Assembly (NCBI RefSeq): GCF_017168235.1
Contig: NZ_JABFAO010000014.1
Location: 56,625-120,624, forward strand
DNA: 64,000 nucleotides
Direction: 5' to 3'
From: Rhodococcus sp. KRD197
GTDB lineage: Bacteria; Actinomycetota; Actinomycetes; Mycobacteriales; Mycobacteriaceae
Positions 25,748 to 35,312 of this stretch are shown here, piece after piece. Made by a program: the position numbers and the translations under genes. The stretch's first letter is position 1. Each line of letters starts with the position of its first letter. A model generated the notes under the pieces. The model was not told where the DNA came from and searched no databases. It saw only the letters and a program-made list of their open reading frames with translations.

Positions 25748-26833
25748 GTGAACAACGCGGGAAAGACGACGCCGAGCGGCGGGCGACGTCGCGCATGCCG
25801 AGGTGCGCGGACATACGTGATCGTCGGTGCCGCACTCGGTGCGGTGTTCCTGCACGCCCCGGTAGCCGAAGCGAATCCGGGTCAACCGGCCGTGGAGTCC
25901 GGGGACGAGGTCGAAGGTCAGCAGACCGCCGACGCCGTCAGCCGGTTGATCCGCCTGGCCGATCGGGCCGCGACAATCGGTACCGATCCGATCGCGGTGG
26001 CAGACCTCGCAGCCTTCGCATCCTCGACGTGGGCCGCCGCCCAGGCCGGCGGCGTCATCGCGGACACCGCCGGCCCGGTGTCCGCGTCGGCAGGATGCAT
26101 CGTCGACGCCATCGCCCGTGGAGTCTCGAATGCCCCGGCGCAGTCCCTGTCCTGCCTGGCCCCGTTGGCGACTCTCGACCCACTCCTGGCCCTTCGTATC
26201 GCCGCATCGCTCCAGGTCGACGCCCTCGACCCCGCAGTCCCGCATGACGGCGACCGAGGTGGGGAACAGGATCCGGTGACGGGCAACACCGGCCGCGATT
26301 CGCCCGTGCCCGGCACCACCGACACCCCTCCCGCATCCGAGACGACCGCGCCCGAAGATTCTGTTCCTGATGCAGCACAGCAGCGCGGTTCCACGTCCGG
26401 TGGCTCGGCCACCTCCCGAGGTACTGCGTCTGCTGTCGCACCCAGCAGCGGACTGGTCACCTCGAATTTCGGCACCCGAAGCGGGACACAACACGGCGGT
26501 GTCGACATCGCCGACTCACTGGGCTCACCGATCGTCGCCGCGGCCGATGGAACGGTCATCAGCGCCGGGCCCGCACAGGGCTTCGGGCTGTGGGTTCGGA
26601 TCAGACACGACGATGGATCGATCACCACCTACGGGCACAACAACGGAAATTCGGTCACGGTGGGTCAGCGCGTCCGTAAGGGCGATCGGATTGCAGAGGT
26701 CGGGAACCGCGGTAACTCGACGGGTCCGCATCTGCATTTCGAGGCGACTTCTCCCGCGGGACAGAAGGTCGATCCGCAAGCCTGGCTCGGTGAGCGTGGA
26801 GCCAGAATCGGGGTGGGCACACGTGCGCGATGA
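25748..26833 (+). CDS. secreted M23-family peptidase 1
   Basis: 361 residues from GTG 25748 (GAAGGGTGGGG upstream). N-terminal signal sequence ('TYVIVGAALGAVFLHAPVAEA'), a helical domain of about 100 residues, a Thr/Ser/Pro-rich linker, then the LytM/M23 domain with zinc ligands His-x3-Asp ('HGGVDI') and HLH ('GPHLHFE'). Cleaves peptidoglycan cross-links in this family. The catalytic part closely resembles the second M23 protein at 31760-32857. Preceded by operator O2. Confidence 0.87.
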   Translation: MNNAGKTTPSGGRRRACRGARTYVIVGAALGAVFLHAPVAEANPGQPAVESGDEVEGQQTADAVSRLIRLADRAATIGTDPIAVADLAAFASSTWAAAQAGGVIADTAGPVSASAGCIVDAIARGVSNAPAQSLSCLAPLATLDPLLALRIAASLQVDALDPAVPHDGDRGGEQDPVTGNTGRDSPVPGTTDTPPASETTAPEDSVPDAAQQRGSTSGGSATSRGTASAVAPSSGLVTSNFGTRSGTQHGGVDIADSLGSPIVAAADGTVISAGPAQGFGLWVRIRHDDGSITTYGHNNGNSVTVGQRVRKGDRIAEVGNRGNSTGPHLHFEATSPAGQKVDPQAWLGERGARIGVGTRAR

Positions 26834-26917
26834 ATGCGCCCGATCAGGCCCTTGCCAGTAAGCGCGATCAGGCGATGAGCTCGCGGCAGTCCCCGAGCGC
26901 GGGACGGCCGCGACAGC

Positions 26918-27874
26918 TCAGGTCCGTTGACTGGTCTCGCTACCGATCTTTTTCAGAAAGTCGTTGTAGGCGTTGAGTTCGCTGTACCCGTCTTCTTCGG
27001 CGTGCCGGTCCGCGGCAGCCGATTCCTCCTTTTCGTCCCGGTTCCACCGAATGCAGAAGATGAGCACCACCAGCAGGGCCACCGGCTCACCGTAGGACCA
27101 CGCAAGCGCCCCGGCGAGCTTCTGATCGGATACCGGATCGACACCCCACTGCGGGGGAGGGGAGGCGAACGTGGCGAGCATGGGGGTGCTCGACATCATC
27201 AGGATGACACCGAAGAACACATGCAACGGCATCTCGACGAACAGGTCGAACAACCGGCCCAGATTGCTCTGCCGAACGGGGAGGGGGCCGACGGCGAGCA
27301 CAGGGATGATGAACAGCAGCCCGCTGGCGAAGAAGAAGATCTCCATCGATACGTGCCCGATGACTGTGATGGCGAGAACATCGAAGATCGACGACAGATA
27401 CAGCCCGTAATAGCTGAAGAGGAACAACGGGATCGTCAGACCTGGATGTAGTGCGATGCGCCCGGCGCGGCTACGCAACCCCGTCAGCGCCGCGATCAGT
27501 ACCCACCGCCCGGCTCCGTGATGAGCGGTGGCACGCAACAGAAGTCGTCCGGGCGAACCCACCACCAACAACGGTGGGATGGTCATCGACAACGTCAGAT
27601 GCTGGAACATGAAGACGCTGAACAGGCTGTATCCGTAGCGTTCGACCTGCAGTCCGGTCACCAGGACCAGCGCCGCGCAGCCGAGCAGAAAACTCGCACT
27701 CCGCCACCGTGACCATGCGATACCCCGGCCGCGGATCCGGTAGAGCCCCCAGCAGTACAGTCCGGCCATGACGATGCCGGCGATCGGCAGGATCGGGAGC
27801 GGCGGAAGATCGAAGCTCAGCAACGCTGCCAGGGTCGGCGGGCCTTCCGGGGGAGTTACGGCGGCGATGTTCAT
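26918..27874 (-). CDS. CtaG-type cytochrome c oxidase assembly protein
   Basis: 318 residues with about seven membrane helices. CtaG (caa3_CtaG) features: 'FMFQHLTLSMTIPPLLVVGS' and 'MPLHVFFGVILMMSSTPML', with conserved His and Met residues that can bind copper. The start is 10 nt after the copC stop, so copC-ctaG form an operon under operator O3. Expected role: delivery of copper to cytochrome oxidase at the outer face of the membrane. Confidence 0.85.
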   Translation of the reverse strand: MNIAAVTPPEGPPTLAALLSFDLPPLPILPIAGIVMAGLYCWGLYRIRGRGIAWSRWRSASFLLGCAALVLVTGLQVERYGYSLFSVFMFQHLTLSMTIPPLLVVGSPGRLLLRATAHHGAGRWVLIAALTGLRSRAGRIALHPGLTIPLFLFSYYGLYLSSIFDVLAITVIGHVSMEIFFFASGLLFIIPVLAVGPLPVRQSNLGRLFDLFVEMPLHVFFGVILMMSSTPMLATFASPPPQWGVDPVSDQKLAGALAWSYGEPVALLVVLIFCIRWNRDEKEESAAADRHAEEDGYSELNAYNDFLKKIGSETSQRT

Positions 27875-27884
27875 CGGGCCCCTG

Positions 27885-28478
27885 TCATTGCTTGTCCTTG
27901 CCTCGGATCACCAACGTCAGGGCGATGGCAGCGAGACCGAGGACAGTCAGGCCCACGATGGAGAGCAGCATCATGGTGTTCTGTTTCGGTGGCCGGTCCT
28001 CGCTGGCGGACGGGTTGTTCGGATCGTAGGCCTGCGTCGGCGTGGTCGAGGGAGCCGGCGAGGTCGCACCGCCCTGCGATTGCTGTGCAGCAGCGTCCGG
28101 GCGGGTGGCGGTCTCCGCGACGTCGACCGAAAAGCCGTACGACCCGGTGATCGGGTGCCCGTCCGCGGAGGTGACGCGGTAGCCGACGGTGTACTGCCCG
28201 TTGGGTAGGCCGTCCTCGAGCAGGACCGATACGTCGGGGCCCTCGACCGTGGCCGTACCCTGCGTCCACTGAGTATCGCCAGGACCTACCACGCTGATGG
28301 TCGCGAACGATTCGTTGATGTCCTGATTGAACTTGAGGCCGACGCCGATCGGTGCGAACTCGAGCGTCACATCGGCCGGGGGGTCGGAGCTGACGAGTTC
28401 ACTGTGCGCCGATGCCGGGGCCGCGGAGAACAGTGCTGTGCCGCACATGAGCACGGCGACCAGCATCCATCGTTTCAC
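27885..28478 (-). CDS. copC: CopC copper-binding protein, membrane-anchored
   Basis: 197 residues from GTG 28478 with AGGAG 8 nt before. Signal peptide ends after 'PASA', leaving His25 as mature residue 1 ('HSELVSSDP'), the usual N-terminal Cu(II) ligand, and 'SADGHPITGSY' supplies the second His. A Pro/Thr-rich linker and a C-terminal helix anchor it. Longer in-frame starts upstream lack a good ribosome binding site. Acts outside the membrane in copper binding and transfer. Confidence 0.9.
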   Translation of the reverse strand: MKRWMLVAVLMCGTALFSAAPASAHSELVSSDPPADVTLEFAPIGVGLKFNQDINESFATISVVGPGDTQWTQGTATVEGPDVSVLLEDGLPNGQYTVGYRVTSADGHPITGSYGFSVDVAETATRPDAAAQQSQGGATSPAPSTTPTQAYDPNNPSASEDRPPKQNTMMLLSIVGLTVLGLAAIALTLVIRGKDKQ

Positions 28479-28509
28479 GTTCGGTTCTCCTCTGGTCGTA
28501 CTGATTCTC

Positions 28510-28536
28510 CTTACTACTATGCGCACTAGTAGTAAG
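28510..28536. promoter_or_regulatory. BlaI-type operator O3 (copC-ctaG)
   Basis: CTTACTACTA ... TAGTAGTAAG, perfect 10-bp arms around TGCGCAC, centred 45 nt before the copC start. Shares the ACTATG half-site and the symmetry of the other six dyads, although the inner right half-site is altered. Confidence 0.72.
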
Positions 28537-28569
28537 GGGGTGTGAGCCTACGGGGGTCGGTCGACCGTG

Positions 28570-30342
28570 TTACTTGTCGACGTCCGGCCGTTTCGATACG
28601 TCCGGTCCGGCAATCGCTTCGGTGATCACTTCCGAGGGCGCGATCGAATCCGAGTGCGGGCCACCGACGTGCTGCTCGGCGCGGATGCGTTCGACCATGT
28701 GCGGATAGTGCAGCTCGAACGCCGGCCGCTCGGAGCGGATCCGGGGCATCTCGATGAAATTGTGCCGCGGGGGTGGGCAACTGGTCGCCCACTCGAGGGA
28801 GTTACCGAAGCCCCAGGGGTCGTCGACGGTGACCACTTCGCCGTAGCGGTAGCTCTTGAACACGTTCCAGATGAACGGCAGCGTCGAGGCCCCGAGGACG
28901 AACGATCCCACGGTCGAGATCTGGTTGAGGGTGGTGAATCCGTCGGACGGGAGGTAGTCGGCGTAGCGGCGCGGCATTCCTTGGGCGCCGAGCCAGTGCT
29001 GGACGAGGAAGGTGGCGTGGAAGCCGAGGAACGTCAGCCAGAAGTGCCACTTGCCCAGTCGTTCGTCGAGCATGCGGCCGGTCATCTTGGGGAACCAGAA
29101 GTAGATGCCGGCGTAGGTCGCGAACACGACCGTTCCGAACACGACGTAGTGGAAGTGCGCGACGACGAAGTAGGTGTCGGTGACGTTGAAGTCGATGGGC
29201 GGGCTCGCCAGGAGCACTCCGGACAGTCCACCGAAGACGAACGTGATCAGGAATCCGATGGAGAAGAGCATGGGGGATTCGAGGGTGACCTGGCCGCGCC
29301 ACATGGTGCCGATCCAGTTGAAGATCTTCACCCCGGTCGGCACGGCGATGAGGAAGGTCATGAACGAGAAGAACGGCAGCAGCACGGCACCGGTGGCGTA
29401 CATGTGGTGCGCCCACACCGCGATGGACAGGGCGGCGATGCCGACGGTGGCGTAGATCAACCCCTTGTACCCGAAGATGGGTTTGCGGGAGAAGACCGGG
29501 AAGATCTCCGAGACGATTCCGAAGAACGGTAGCGCGATGATGTAGACCTCGGGGTGTCCGAAGAACCAGAACAGGTGCTGCCAGAGCAACGCTCCGCCGT
29601 TGGCGGGATCGAAGATGTGGGTGCCGAGTTTACGGTCGGCGAGCAGGCCCATCAGTGCTGCGGTCAGCAGTGGGAACGCCAGCAGGATCAAGATCGAGGT
29701 CACCAGGATGTTCCAGGTGAAGATCGGTAGCCGGAACATCGTCATTCCCGGTGCGCGCAGGCACACCACGGTGGTGACCATGTTGACCCCGCCCAGGATG
29801 GTGCCCAGGCCGGCGACGAGCAGGCCCACGATCCACAGGTCGGATCCGATACCGGGGGAGTAGACGGCGCTGCTCAACGGGGTGTACGCGGTCCAGCCGA
29901 AGTCTGCGGCACCGCCGGGGCTGATGAAACCTGCGGTGGTGACCAGTGCGCCGAACAGGTACAGCCAGTAGGAGAAGGCATTGAGCCGGGGGAAGGCGAC
30001 ATCGGGTGCGCCGATCTGCAGCGGCAGGATGTAGTTGCCGAAGCCGAAGACGATCGGGGTGGCGTAGAGCAGCAGCATGATCGTGCCGTGCATGGTGAAG
30101 AGCTGGTTGTACTGCTCGTTGGAGAGGAACTGCATTCCCGGGACCGCGAGCTCGGAGCGCATGATCAACGCCATCAGGCCACCGACGAGAAAGAACCCGA
30201 ACGAGGTCACCAAGTACATCAGTCCGATGACCTTCGGATCGGTGGTGGTGACCATCGTGTGCAGGAACGACCCCTTGCGGGCCCCGCGGGGTGGATAGGG
30301 GCGAACCGCCGGCGCAGCCGGAGGAGATGTCAGCGCCGTCAT
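28570..30342 (-). CDS. ctaD: cytochrome c oxidase subunit I (extra, metal-regulated copy)
   Basis: 590 residues from ATG 30342 (AAGGTGG upstream). Twelve helices. Heme and copper ligands are complete: His85 ('FTMHGTIM'), His263 with cross-linked Tyr267 ('HPEVY'), His312-313 ('AHHMY'), His396 and His398 ('HFHYVVFG'). This is an aa3-type proton-pumping oxidase subunit. No other oxidase subunits are in the window, so it must pair with chromosomal partners or act as an alternative subunit I. Operator O4 lies between its start and the M56 gene. Confidence 0.93.
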   Translation of the reverse strand: MTALTSPPAAPAVRPYPPRGARKGSFLHTMVTTTDPKVIGLMYLVTSFGFFLVGGLMALIMRSELAVPGMQFLSNEQYNQLFTMHGTIMLLLYATPIVFGFGNYILPLQIGAPDVAFPRLNAFSYWLYLFGALVTTAGFISPGGAADFGWTAYTPLSSAVYSPGIGSDLWIVGLLVAGLGTILGGVNMVTTVVCLRAPGMTMFRLPIFTWNILVTSILILLAFPLLTAALMGLLADRKLGTHIFDPANGGALLWQHLFWFFGHPEVYIIALPFFGIVSEIFPVFSRKPIFGYKGLIYATVGIAALSIAVWAHHMYATGAVLLPFFSFMTFLIAVPTGVKIFNWIGTMWRGQVTLESPMLFSIGFLITFVFGGLSGVLLASPPIDFNVTDTYFVVAHFHYVVFGTVVFATYAGIYFWFPKMTGRMLDERLGKWHFWLTFLGFHATFLVQHWLGAQGMPRRYADYLPSDGFTTLNQISTVGSFVLGASTLPFIWNVFKSYRYGEVVTVDDPWGFGNSLEWATSCPPPRHNFIEMPRIRSERPAFELHYPHMVERIRAEQHVGGPHSDSIAPSEVITEAIAGPDVSKRPDVDK

Positions 30343-30393
30343 GGAACCACCTTCGTGTCGCACGCGAATTACAGGACGCGTCCGCCAGTGTAA

Positions 30394-30422
30394 CCCAAAT
30401 ACTATGCAGCATAGTATTTGGG
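30394..30422. promoter_or_regulatory. BlaI-type operator O4 (ctaD)
   Basis: Perfect dyad with 13-bp arms (CCCAAATACTATG and its complement) around CAG, centred 66 nt before the ctaD start and next to the M56 stop. The longest of the seven dyads. Confidence 0.87.
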
Positions 30423-30427
30423 GTTGT

Positions 30428-31384
30428 TCAGATCAGCAGGACCGCGCACGCTGCGGCGGAGACCGCGCTGAGCGAGACGACGGCCAACACGGCCGGCACG
30501 ACGAGGGGCAGCACGGCGGCGGCAGCATAAGCGCCCGCTCGGGTTCGGCTCGGTGTTTGCGCGCTCGTGTCGAGGTGATGCAACCGCTCGGTGGTCGAGT
30601 CCCCGATCAGGCCCAGTGCCCACAGTGGCCGCGCAGAATGCGCCTGCGAGACCGTCGACAATGCCGAACGTACAGTGTCGGCGCTGGTGACTGCGGCCGC
30701 GGACCGGTCGGCTGCGACCTCGACCAGGACCCGTACCGCCGCGGGTGCCGCGGCGAAGAGGGGAACGCGAGGAAGCGCTTTGGCCAGGATCTCGCAGATG
30801 TTGACGATGCGGTGATGGCGCCCGCGCAGGTGGGCACGTTCGTGTGCGATCACTGCTCGCTGTTGTTCGGGATCGAGATGGGCGAGCAGGCCTTCGGTGG
30901 CCACGACGTAGCCGGGGCGACCGTCGATGCTGTAGGCCAGCGGGAGTGGGTGGTCGAGCCACATGATCGGTTCGGGTCCGGGGTCCGTGCGCGCCACGAC
31001 GGCGATGACATCGCGGTGATAGTCGCGGACTTTGGACCGCGCTCGAAGCTGACGGCGAGTCGAGCGCAGGACGCGCGCCGATGCCGACGCCGCGAGGACG
31101 ACCGATGCCCCGGCGACCGCTTCCCCGATCCACGGCTGGGCCGCGTGTTGCAGCGAGCCCAGGCAGCGGACGGCGAGTTCGACCATGCCCTCGGCCGGCG
31201 CATGGCCGGGCCAGAGCAACACCGCCACCGCGGATCCCACGAGAAACAGCACCCCGGCGATGCTGCCGATCCAAGCGGTCAAGGCGAGAGAGGGGCCGAC
31301 GGTGCGGGTGAGTGAGGTCAGCAGCGGCGGCATGGCAACGGCCACCAGGGTCGCGGCGAGGAGTAATGCCAGTGCGACGATCAC
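30428..31384 (-). CDS. M56-family membrane metallopeptidase (BlaR-like, copy 2)
   Basis: 318 residues from GTG 31384, overlapping the blaI-2 stop (GTGA). Membrane helices flank the zinc motif HERAH in '[14 protein letters not shown]'; no penicillin-binding domain. Likely senses a signal at the membrane and lifts repression by BlaI-2. Last gene of the M23-2/blaI-2/M56 operon. Confidence 0.87.
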   Translation of the reverse strand: MIVALALLLAATLVAVAMPPLLTSLTRTVGPSLALTAWIGSIAGVLFLVGSAVAVLLWPGHAPAEGMVELAVRCLGSLQHAAQPWIGEAVAGASVVLAASASARVLRSTRRQLRARSKVRDYHRDVIAVVARTDPGPEPIMWLDHPLPLAYSIDGRPGYVVATEGLLAHLDPEQQRAVIAHERAHLRGRHHRIVNICEILAKALPRVPLFAAAPAAVRVLVEVAADRSAAAVTSADTVRSALSTVSQAHSARPLWALGLIGDSTTERLHHLDTSAQTPSRTRAGAYAAAAVLPLVVPAVLAVVSLSAVSAAACAVLLI

Positions 31385-31734
31385 CGGTTCGCGTCCGGCA
31401 GGTTCCCCCGCAGGGCGTCCAGTTCGTCGTCGGTGACGGTTTTCGCGAAATGCATCAGCACGGCGGCCGAGTCGGTGCTGGTGTCGAGGATTTCGCGCAG
31501 CGCTTGCGAGGTGGCCTCGGCCCGAGATTGCACGGGCGAGTAGAGATAGGCGCGTGACTGCTTGGTCCGCTCGACCCACCCCTTCTCGTGGAGATGGGTC
31601 ACGACGGTCAGGATCGTGGTGTAGGCGGGGTTTCTGTCGGCCATGCGTTCACGCAGGTCGTGGACCGACTGCGGTCGATCACATTGCCAGAGCACGTTCA
31701 TCACCTCCGCTTCGAGATCACCGAGCCTTTTCAT
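31381..31734 (-). CDS. BlaI/MecI/CopY-family repressor (copy 2), probable regulon master
   Basis: 117 residues from ATG 31734, 25 nt after the M23-2 stop. Winged helix with 'NPAYTTILTVVTHLHEKGWV' and a dimerisation tail. It is the best candidate to bind the ACTATG-N3-CATAGT dyads: it lies in the middle of the cluster and its own operon carries one (O5), giving autoregulation. BlaI of Mycobacterium tuberculosis binds a related TACTA-type dyad. The other BlaI (18856) could also contribute. Confidence 0.88.
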   Translation of the reverse strand: MKRLGDLEAEVMNVLWQCDRPQSVHDLRERMADRNPAYTTILTVVTHLHEKGWVERTKQSRAYLYSPVQSRAEATSQALREILDTSTDSAAVLMHFAKTVTDDELDALRGNLPDANR

Positions 31735-31759
31735 CGCCAGTTCTTCTTTCCTCGTCGTG

Positions 31760-32857
31760 TCAGGTGATATCGACTCCGCGTGCCGACAGCCACGCCGTCG
31801 GGTCGGACTTGGCACCGTCGGGTTGCCACACTTCGTAATGCAGGTGGGGTCCGGTGGATTGGCCTCGGTTGCCTACCGTAGCAATGAGCTCGCCGGCTTT
31901 CACGCGTTGACCGGCGGTGACGAGCGCCTGGTCTATGTGGCCGTACACCCCGATCGTGCCGTCGTCCTGACGAATACGCACCCACAGGCCGAACCCTTGC
32001 GCCGGCCCTGCTTCGATGACCTCACCGTCGGTCACCGATACGATCGGCGTCCCGATCGTATTGGCGATGTCGAGTCCGTAATGCGTTGTCCCCCAACGCG
32101 GCCCAGAACTGGAGGTCAATGTGCCCGACACCGGCACCACCGAGAGCGGGCGCCGCGCCTCGGCATCGCGTGCGGCGCGCTCCGCCGCCCGAACTCCCCC
32201 CTCGGCGAGTTGCTCGGTCATGCGCTGCGCGAGCCGGCCGACATCGAGATCGGGCATTTGCAACACCTGCGGGGGTGAGGCGACGACCGGGCTCGGCGGC
32301 AGGACGCCGGCGGGAGGGCTATCGATACTCGCAGCGCTGAGCGCCACACTGTCCTGCGACCCGGTGTTCGGAGACGTCGCTGCCGCGGACAGAAAGGCAC
32401 CGACCGCGACCGACGCAGCGATGGCGCGGCCACCCGGCTTCGGCACCCGGCGGCGATGAAGTCCGCGGCGAGCACGTCGCGACACGGCCTGCACTACATC
32501 GCGGCCACCGTCGCCGTGTGTCGTCTCGTCCGGACCGGCCACGTGCACCCACATCGACGCGGCAGTGTCCGCGGCCGCGGTGTCCCAGGCGGCGCTGACC
32601 GCGTGAGCGGGTACATCCGGTGCGGGCGTCTGCGCCGAAGGCGTGTGCTCGTCCTGCGACCGATTGTCGGAGTACACGGTCTCGGCGGGCGACTCGGTCA
32701 CGAAACGCGAGGGTGCGAACCCGGCGTGTCGATGACGGGGGTGATCGATGAGCGCCGTCGGCCTGTTGCCGACGGGCATCGAGACCGCGACGCCGGGTGC
32801 CGGCGCTGCGTAGTCGTCGTCGATCGGATCGGGTGTGCGGTGTCGGGCCAAGATCAC
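31760..32857 (-). CDS. M23-family peptidase 2 (membrane-anchored or secreted)
   Basis: 365 residues from GTG 32857. A long basic, probably cytoplasmic N-terminus (about 1-140) precedes one hydrophobic segment ('AIAASVAVGAFLSAAAT'), then a short helical part and the M23 domain with ligands in 'HYGLDI' and 'GPHLHYE'. Catalytic half is very similar to M23 peptidase 1. First gene of the operon with blaI-2 and M56, so a wall-cleaving enzyme is tied to the regulator. Confidence 0.85.
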   Translation of the reverse strand: MILARHRTPDPIDDDYAAPAPGVAVSMPVGNRPTALIDHPRHRHAGFAPSRFVTESPAETVYSDNRSQDEHTPSAQTPAPDVPAHAVSAAWDTAAADTAASMWVHVAGPDETTHGDGGRDVVQAVSRRARRGLHRRRVPKPGGRAIAASVAVGAFLSAAATSPNTGSQDSVALSAASIDSPPAGVLPPSPVVASPPQVLQMPDLDVGRLAQRMTEQLAEGGVRAAERAARDAEARRPLSVVPVSGTLTSSSGPRWGTTHYGLDIANTIGTPIVSVTDGEVIEAGPAQGFGLWVRIRQDDGTIGVYGHIDQALVTAGQRVKAGELIATVGNRGQSTGPHLHYEVWQPDGAKSDPTAWLSARGVDIT

Positions 32858-32929
32858 AATCCTTGGTGGCTACGAGGCCGTGGCCTCGCTCGAGATAACG
32901 AAATGGTGACGGTCAGGCCACAGGTTACT

Positions 32930-32944
32930 ACTATCGAGCATAGT
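32930..32944. promoter_or_regulatory. BlaI-type operator O5 (M23-2/blaI-2/M56)
   Basis: ACTATC-GAG-CATAGT, one mismatch between arms, centred 80 nt before the operon start at 32857. Its position implies autoregulation of blaI-2. Confidence 0.72.
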
Positions 32945-33000
32945 TTTTCCATCCCACTCGACCCGGATTCGTCCGTACCGCTGGTCACGGTCCTCGGAGG

Positions 33001-33060
33001 ACATCCCGCCGGGCTACGACATCCCGCCGGGCTACGACATCCCGCCGGGCTACGACATCC
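33001..33060. repeat. 18-bp tandem repeat, three copies
   Basis: ACATCCCGCCGGGCTACG is repeated exactly at 33001, 33019 and 33037, followed by a partial copy. In one frame it would encode repeated Asp-Ile-Pro-Pro-Gly-Tyr, but no gene with a start is evident. Lies between the 3' end of copD-ctaG and operator O5. Confidence 0.85.
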
Positions 33061-33090
33061 GCACCGGAACAGGGCTGGGCGTTTCGGGTA

Positions 33091-35115
33091 TCAGGGGTGA
33101 TCGCGCCGAGAGGACAGGCCACCGAGCATGGTGTTGTACGCCTCGAGTTCGGTATCACCTTGATCGTCGACTCGGCGGTCTCGTTGCCGTGCCGCGCTCT
33201 CGTCGGCCGCCGACCACCGGACCGCGGCGAGAACCGCGGCAGCGAGCAACGGCAACTCCCCGATGCCCCACGCCAGAGTGCCGCCGCGCCGCTGGTCGGC
33301 CAGCAGGTCTGCGTTCCAGTCCAGACGCAGTCCGCTGTAGAAGCTCGCTCCGAGCGCGGTCTCGAGATCGATCGTCACGACGAGGAAGAATGCGAACCCG
33401 GCCAATGCGGTGATACTCGCGAGCAACTTCGTCAGTCCCGCGATCGGTCTCGGTACCGGGTCTTCGCCGACCGTGCCCCAGAACATCACCATCCCGACGG
33501 TCAGGAACCAGCCCTTCATCACCATGTGTGCCACATGCGAGTCGGCGACGGTGTCGAACAGTCCGCCGGGGTAGAGCAGGTAGAAGCTGCTCAGGAACAC
33601 CGTGGTGCTGACCCACGGGTGTATCGCGATCCGGGCTGCTCGGCTCTGCCATGCAGCCCGGAGCCATTCGCGCGAGCCCGGTGCTTCGGCGGCCGACGCG
33701 GTCGGCAGGACCGAGGCGAACAAGGTTGCCGGTCGGCCGAGGACCAACAGCAACGGCACGGCGACGGCGACCGCGGTCAGTCCCGCCATGTGCACGCTGA
33801 ACATCGCCGGGCTGTAGAACCCGACCCCGGACGAGGTCGCCACGAGCAGCACCGCAGTACCCGCCAACCAGCTCGCTGTCCACCGCCGCCGCCATGACAG
33901 GCCTGCCCGCCGACGGCGCCGCACGGCCACCAGATACAGGACGGCCGCGATCACCGCCGCGGAGCCGAACACCAGGTCGAAACGCCACTCGAACGCCAAC
34001 CGCGCAGCGGTGGGCGGGCCGTCCAACACGTAGCCCAAGGCCTCTTCGTGCGCCTGGGGCAGCGAGGTGTCCTGCGGCGGGGGCGGGGGAGTGCGGCCCA
34101 GTGCGACCGCCAGGCCCACGGTGGTGACGAGAACGAGGGTCTCGATCATCGACAACGTGATCAGGGATCTGCGCCTCGCGGGGTCGTGAGCCAGAGCGCG
34201 GACCGTTCGTCGTCGCTGTATCCACCCGAGGGTCCCCACGATCGCCAGAGCTGCGATCTTCGCCAGTATCAGAGCGCCGTACGTCGAATCCCACAGCGAC
34301 GTCACGGGCACTCGCACGGCAGCGTTGACCACTCCGGAGACCGCCATGATCACGAACGCGACCAGAGCGAGCGTCGAGTAGCGGCGGGTCGCGACGGCAA
34401 GGTGCCCACCTCCGCGCAGCGCATGAGCGAGAAGTGCGAGGAGTCCGCCCACCCACAGCGCGGCAGCGAGGATGTGCAGGATCAACGAGTTCGTCGCGAT
34501 GTCGTGATTGCCGCCGGTCGAGGAGTGGCCGGTGACCGCGCGCGGGATCAACGCGAGCATCGACAGGGCGAACAAGGCGGGGGTCCATCGATGCCGCAAC
34601 ACCGCCGCGCATGCTGCGGCGGTGATCGCCGCGACCGCAGAGGTGATGGCCCATGCAGTGGAGGCCTCGACATCGCCGATCGCACCGAGGAACTGCACCG
34701 GTTGCGCTGCAACGGATCCGACAGGTTGACCCGAGGCGTCCGAGAGTGTCAGCGGCACCAACGCCGCCGCGCACACCGCCCACACTGCGGAGGCCTTCGC
34801 CGCGGTGCGGACGGCTACGTACCCGTCGATGTCGAGCACACCCGACCTCTGAGGCGGAACGAGAAATGCCGCGAGGAGCAGCGACCCCGCCGCCACGACG
34901 GCAGCCACCTCGCCGATCGCGGTCAGTGCCGGGATCCCGTACGTGGTGATCGGGCCCGGATCGGGCAGACCCAACAGCACGAGCGCTTGCGACGTCGACA
35001 TCGCTGCGAGCAGTGCAGCGACCACCGCGGCAATCGCTGCGCACAGCACCATCACCTGCGATCCGGAGCGTCGATCCACTGCGCCGCGGGTCGAATGGGC
35101 CGCTTCGGTGGCCAT
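33091..35115 (-). CDS. CopD-CtaG fusion copper membrane protein
   Basis: 674 residues from ATG 35115 (GGAAGAGG upstream). The N-terminal half is CopD-like (nine or so helices with 'NHDIATNSLILHILAAALWV'), the C-terminal half CtaG-like ('FYSPAMFSVHMAGLTAVA', 'YPGGLFDTVADSHVAHMVM'). Roles in the family: copper transport across the membrane and supply to cytochrome oxidase. It is the intact counterpart of the deleted gene at 485-1472. Operator O6 lies 76 nt before the start. Confidence 0.9.
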   Translation of the reverse strand: MATEAAHSTRGAVDRRSGSQVMVLCAAIAAVVAALLAAMSTSQALVLLGLPDPGPITTYGIPALTAIGEVAAVVAAGSLLLAAFLVPPQRSGVLDIDGYVAVRTAAKASAVWAVCAAALVPLTLSDASGQPVGSVAAQPVQFLGAIGDVEASTAWAITSAVAAITAAACAAVLRHRWTPALFALSMLALIPRAVTGHSSTGGNHDIATNSLILHILAAALWVGGLLALLAHALRGGGHLAVATRRYSTLALVAFVIMAVSGVVNAAVRVPVTSLWDSTYGALILAKIAALAIVGTLGWIQRRRTVRALAHDPARRRSLITLSMIETLVLVTTVGLAVALGRTPPPPPQDTSLPQAHEEALGYVLDGPPTAARLAFEWRFDLVFGSAAVIAAVLYLVAVRRRRRAGLSWRRRWTASWLAGTAVLLVATSSGVGFYSPAMFSVHMAGLTAVAVAVPLLLVLGRPATLFASVLPTASAAEAPGSREWLRAAWQSRAARIAIHPWVSTTVFLSSFYLLYPGGLFDTVADSHVAHMVMKGWFLTVGMVMFWGTVGEDPVPRPIAGLTKLLASITALAGFAFFLVVTIDLETALGASFYSGLRLDWNADLLADQRRGGTLAWGIGELPLLAAAVLAAVRWSAADESAARQRDRRVDDQGDTELEAYNTMLGGLSSRRDHP

Positions 35116-35190
35116 GGTGTGCGCCTCTTCCCGGTGGATCGTGTTTCCGGCATGGGCGCGAGGCAGTCCGACCTGCGCCGACAATGAACT

Positions 35191-35205
35191 ACTACGAATG
35201 ATAGT
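35191..35205. promoter_or_regulatory. BlaI-type operator O6 (copD-ctaG)
   Basis: ACTACG-AAT-GATAGT, a diverged version of the dyad with flanking AACT and TGTAC. It lies between copD-ctaG (leftward) and the CDF gene (rightward) and might influence both, but is closer to copD-ctaG. Confidence 0.55.
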
Positions 35206-35250
35206 TGTACGAGTCCGGGCAGCCACCGCCGGATGATCCTTCAACACTTG

Positions 35251-35274
35251 CATGTATGCGCATATCGCAATATG
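35251..35274. promoter_or_regulatory. candidate operator upstream of the CDF exporter
   Basis: An AT-richer imperfect dyad (CATGTATGCG ... CGCAATATG) ending 38 nt before the exporter ATG. Its form recalls ArsR/SmtB-type operators, but no such regulator is adjacent. Confidence 0.3.
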
Positions 35275-35312
35275 TTGTCGTTCTGCGGATCTGACACGAC
35301 GAAGGAGCAACG

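Noticed and set aside
28567..29532. Long open frame opposite ctaD (and similar antisense frames opposite cadA, fbpB, copD-ctaG and the IS1380 transposase)
   Set aside because: They mirror third-position GC bias of genuine genes on the other strand, have low-complexity Asp/Glu/Arg/His-rich products and no ribosome binding sites.
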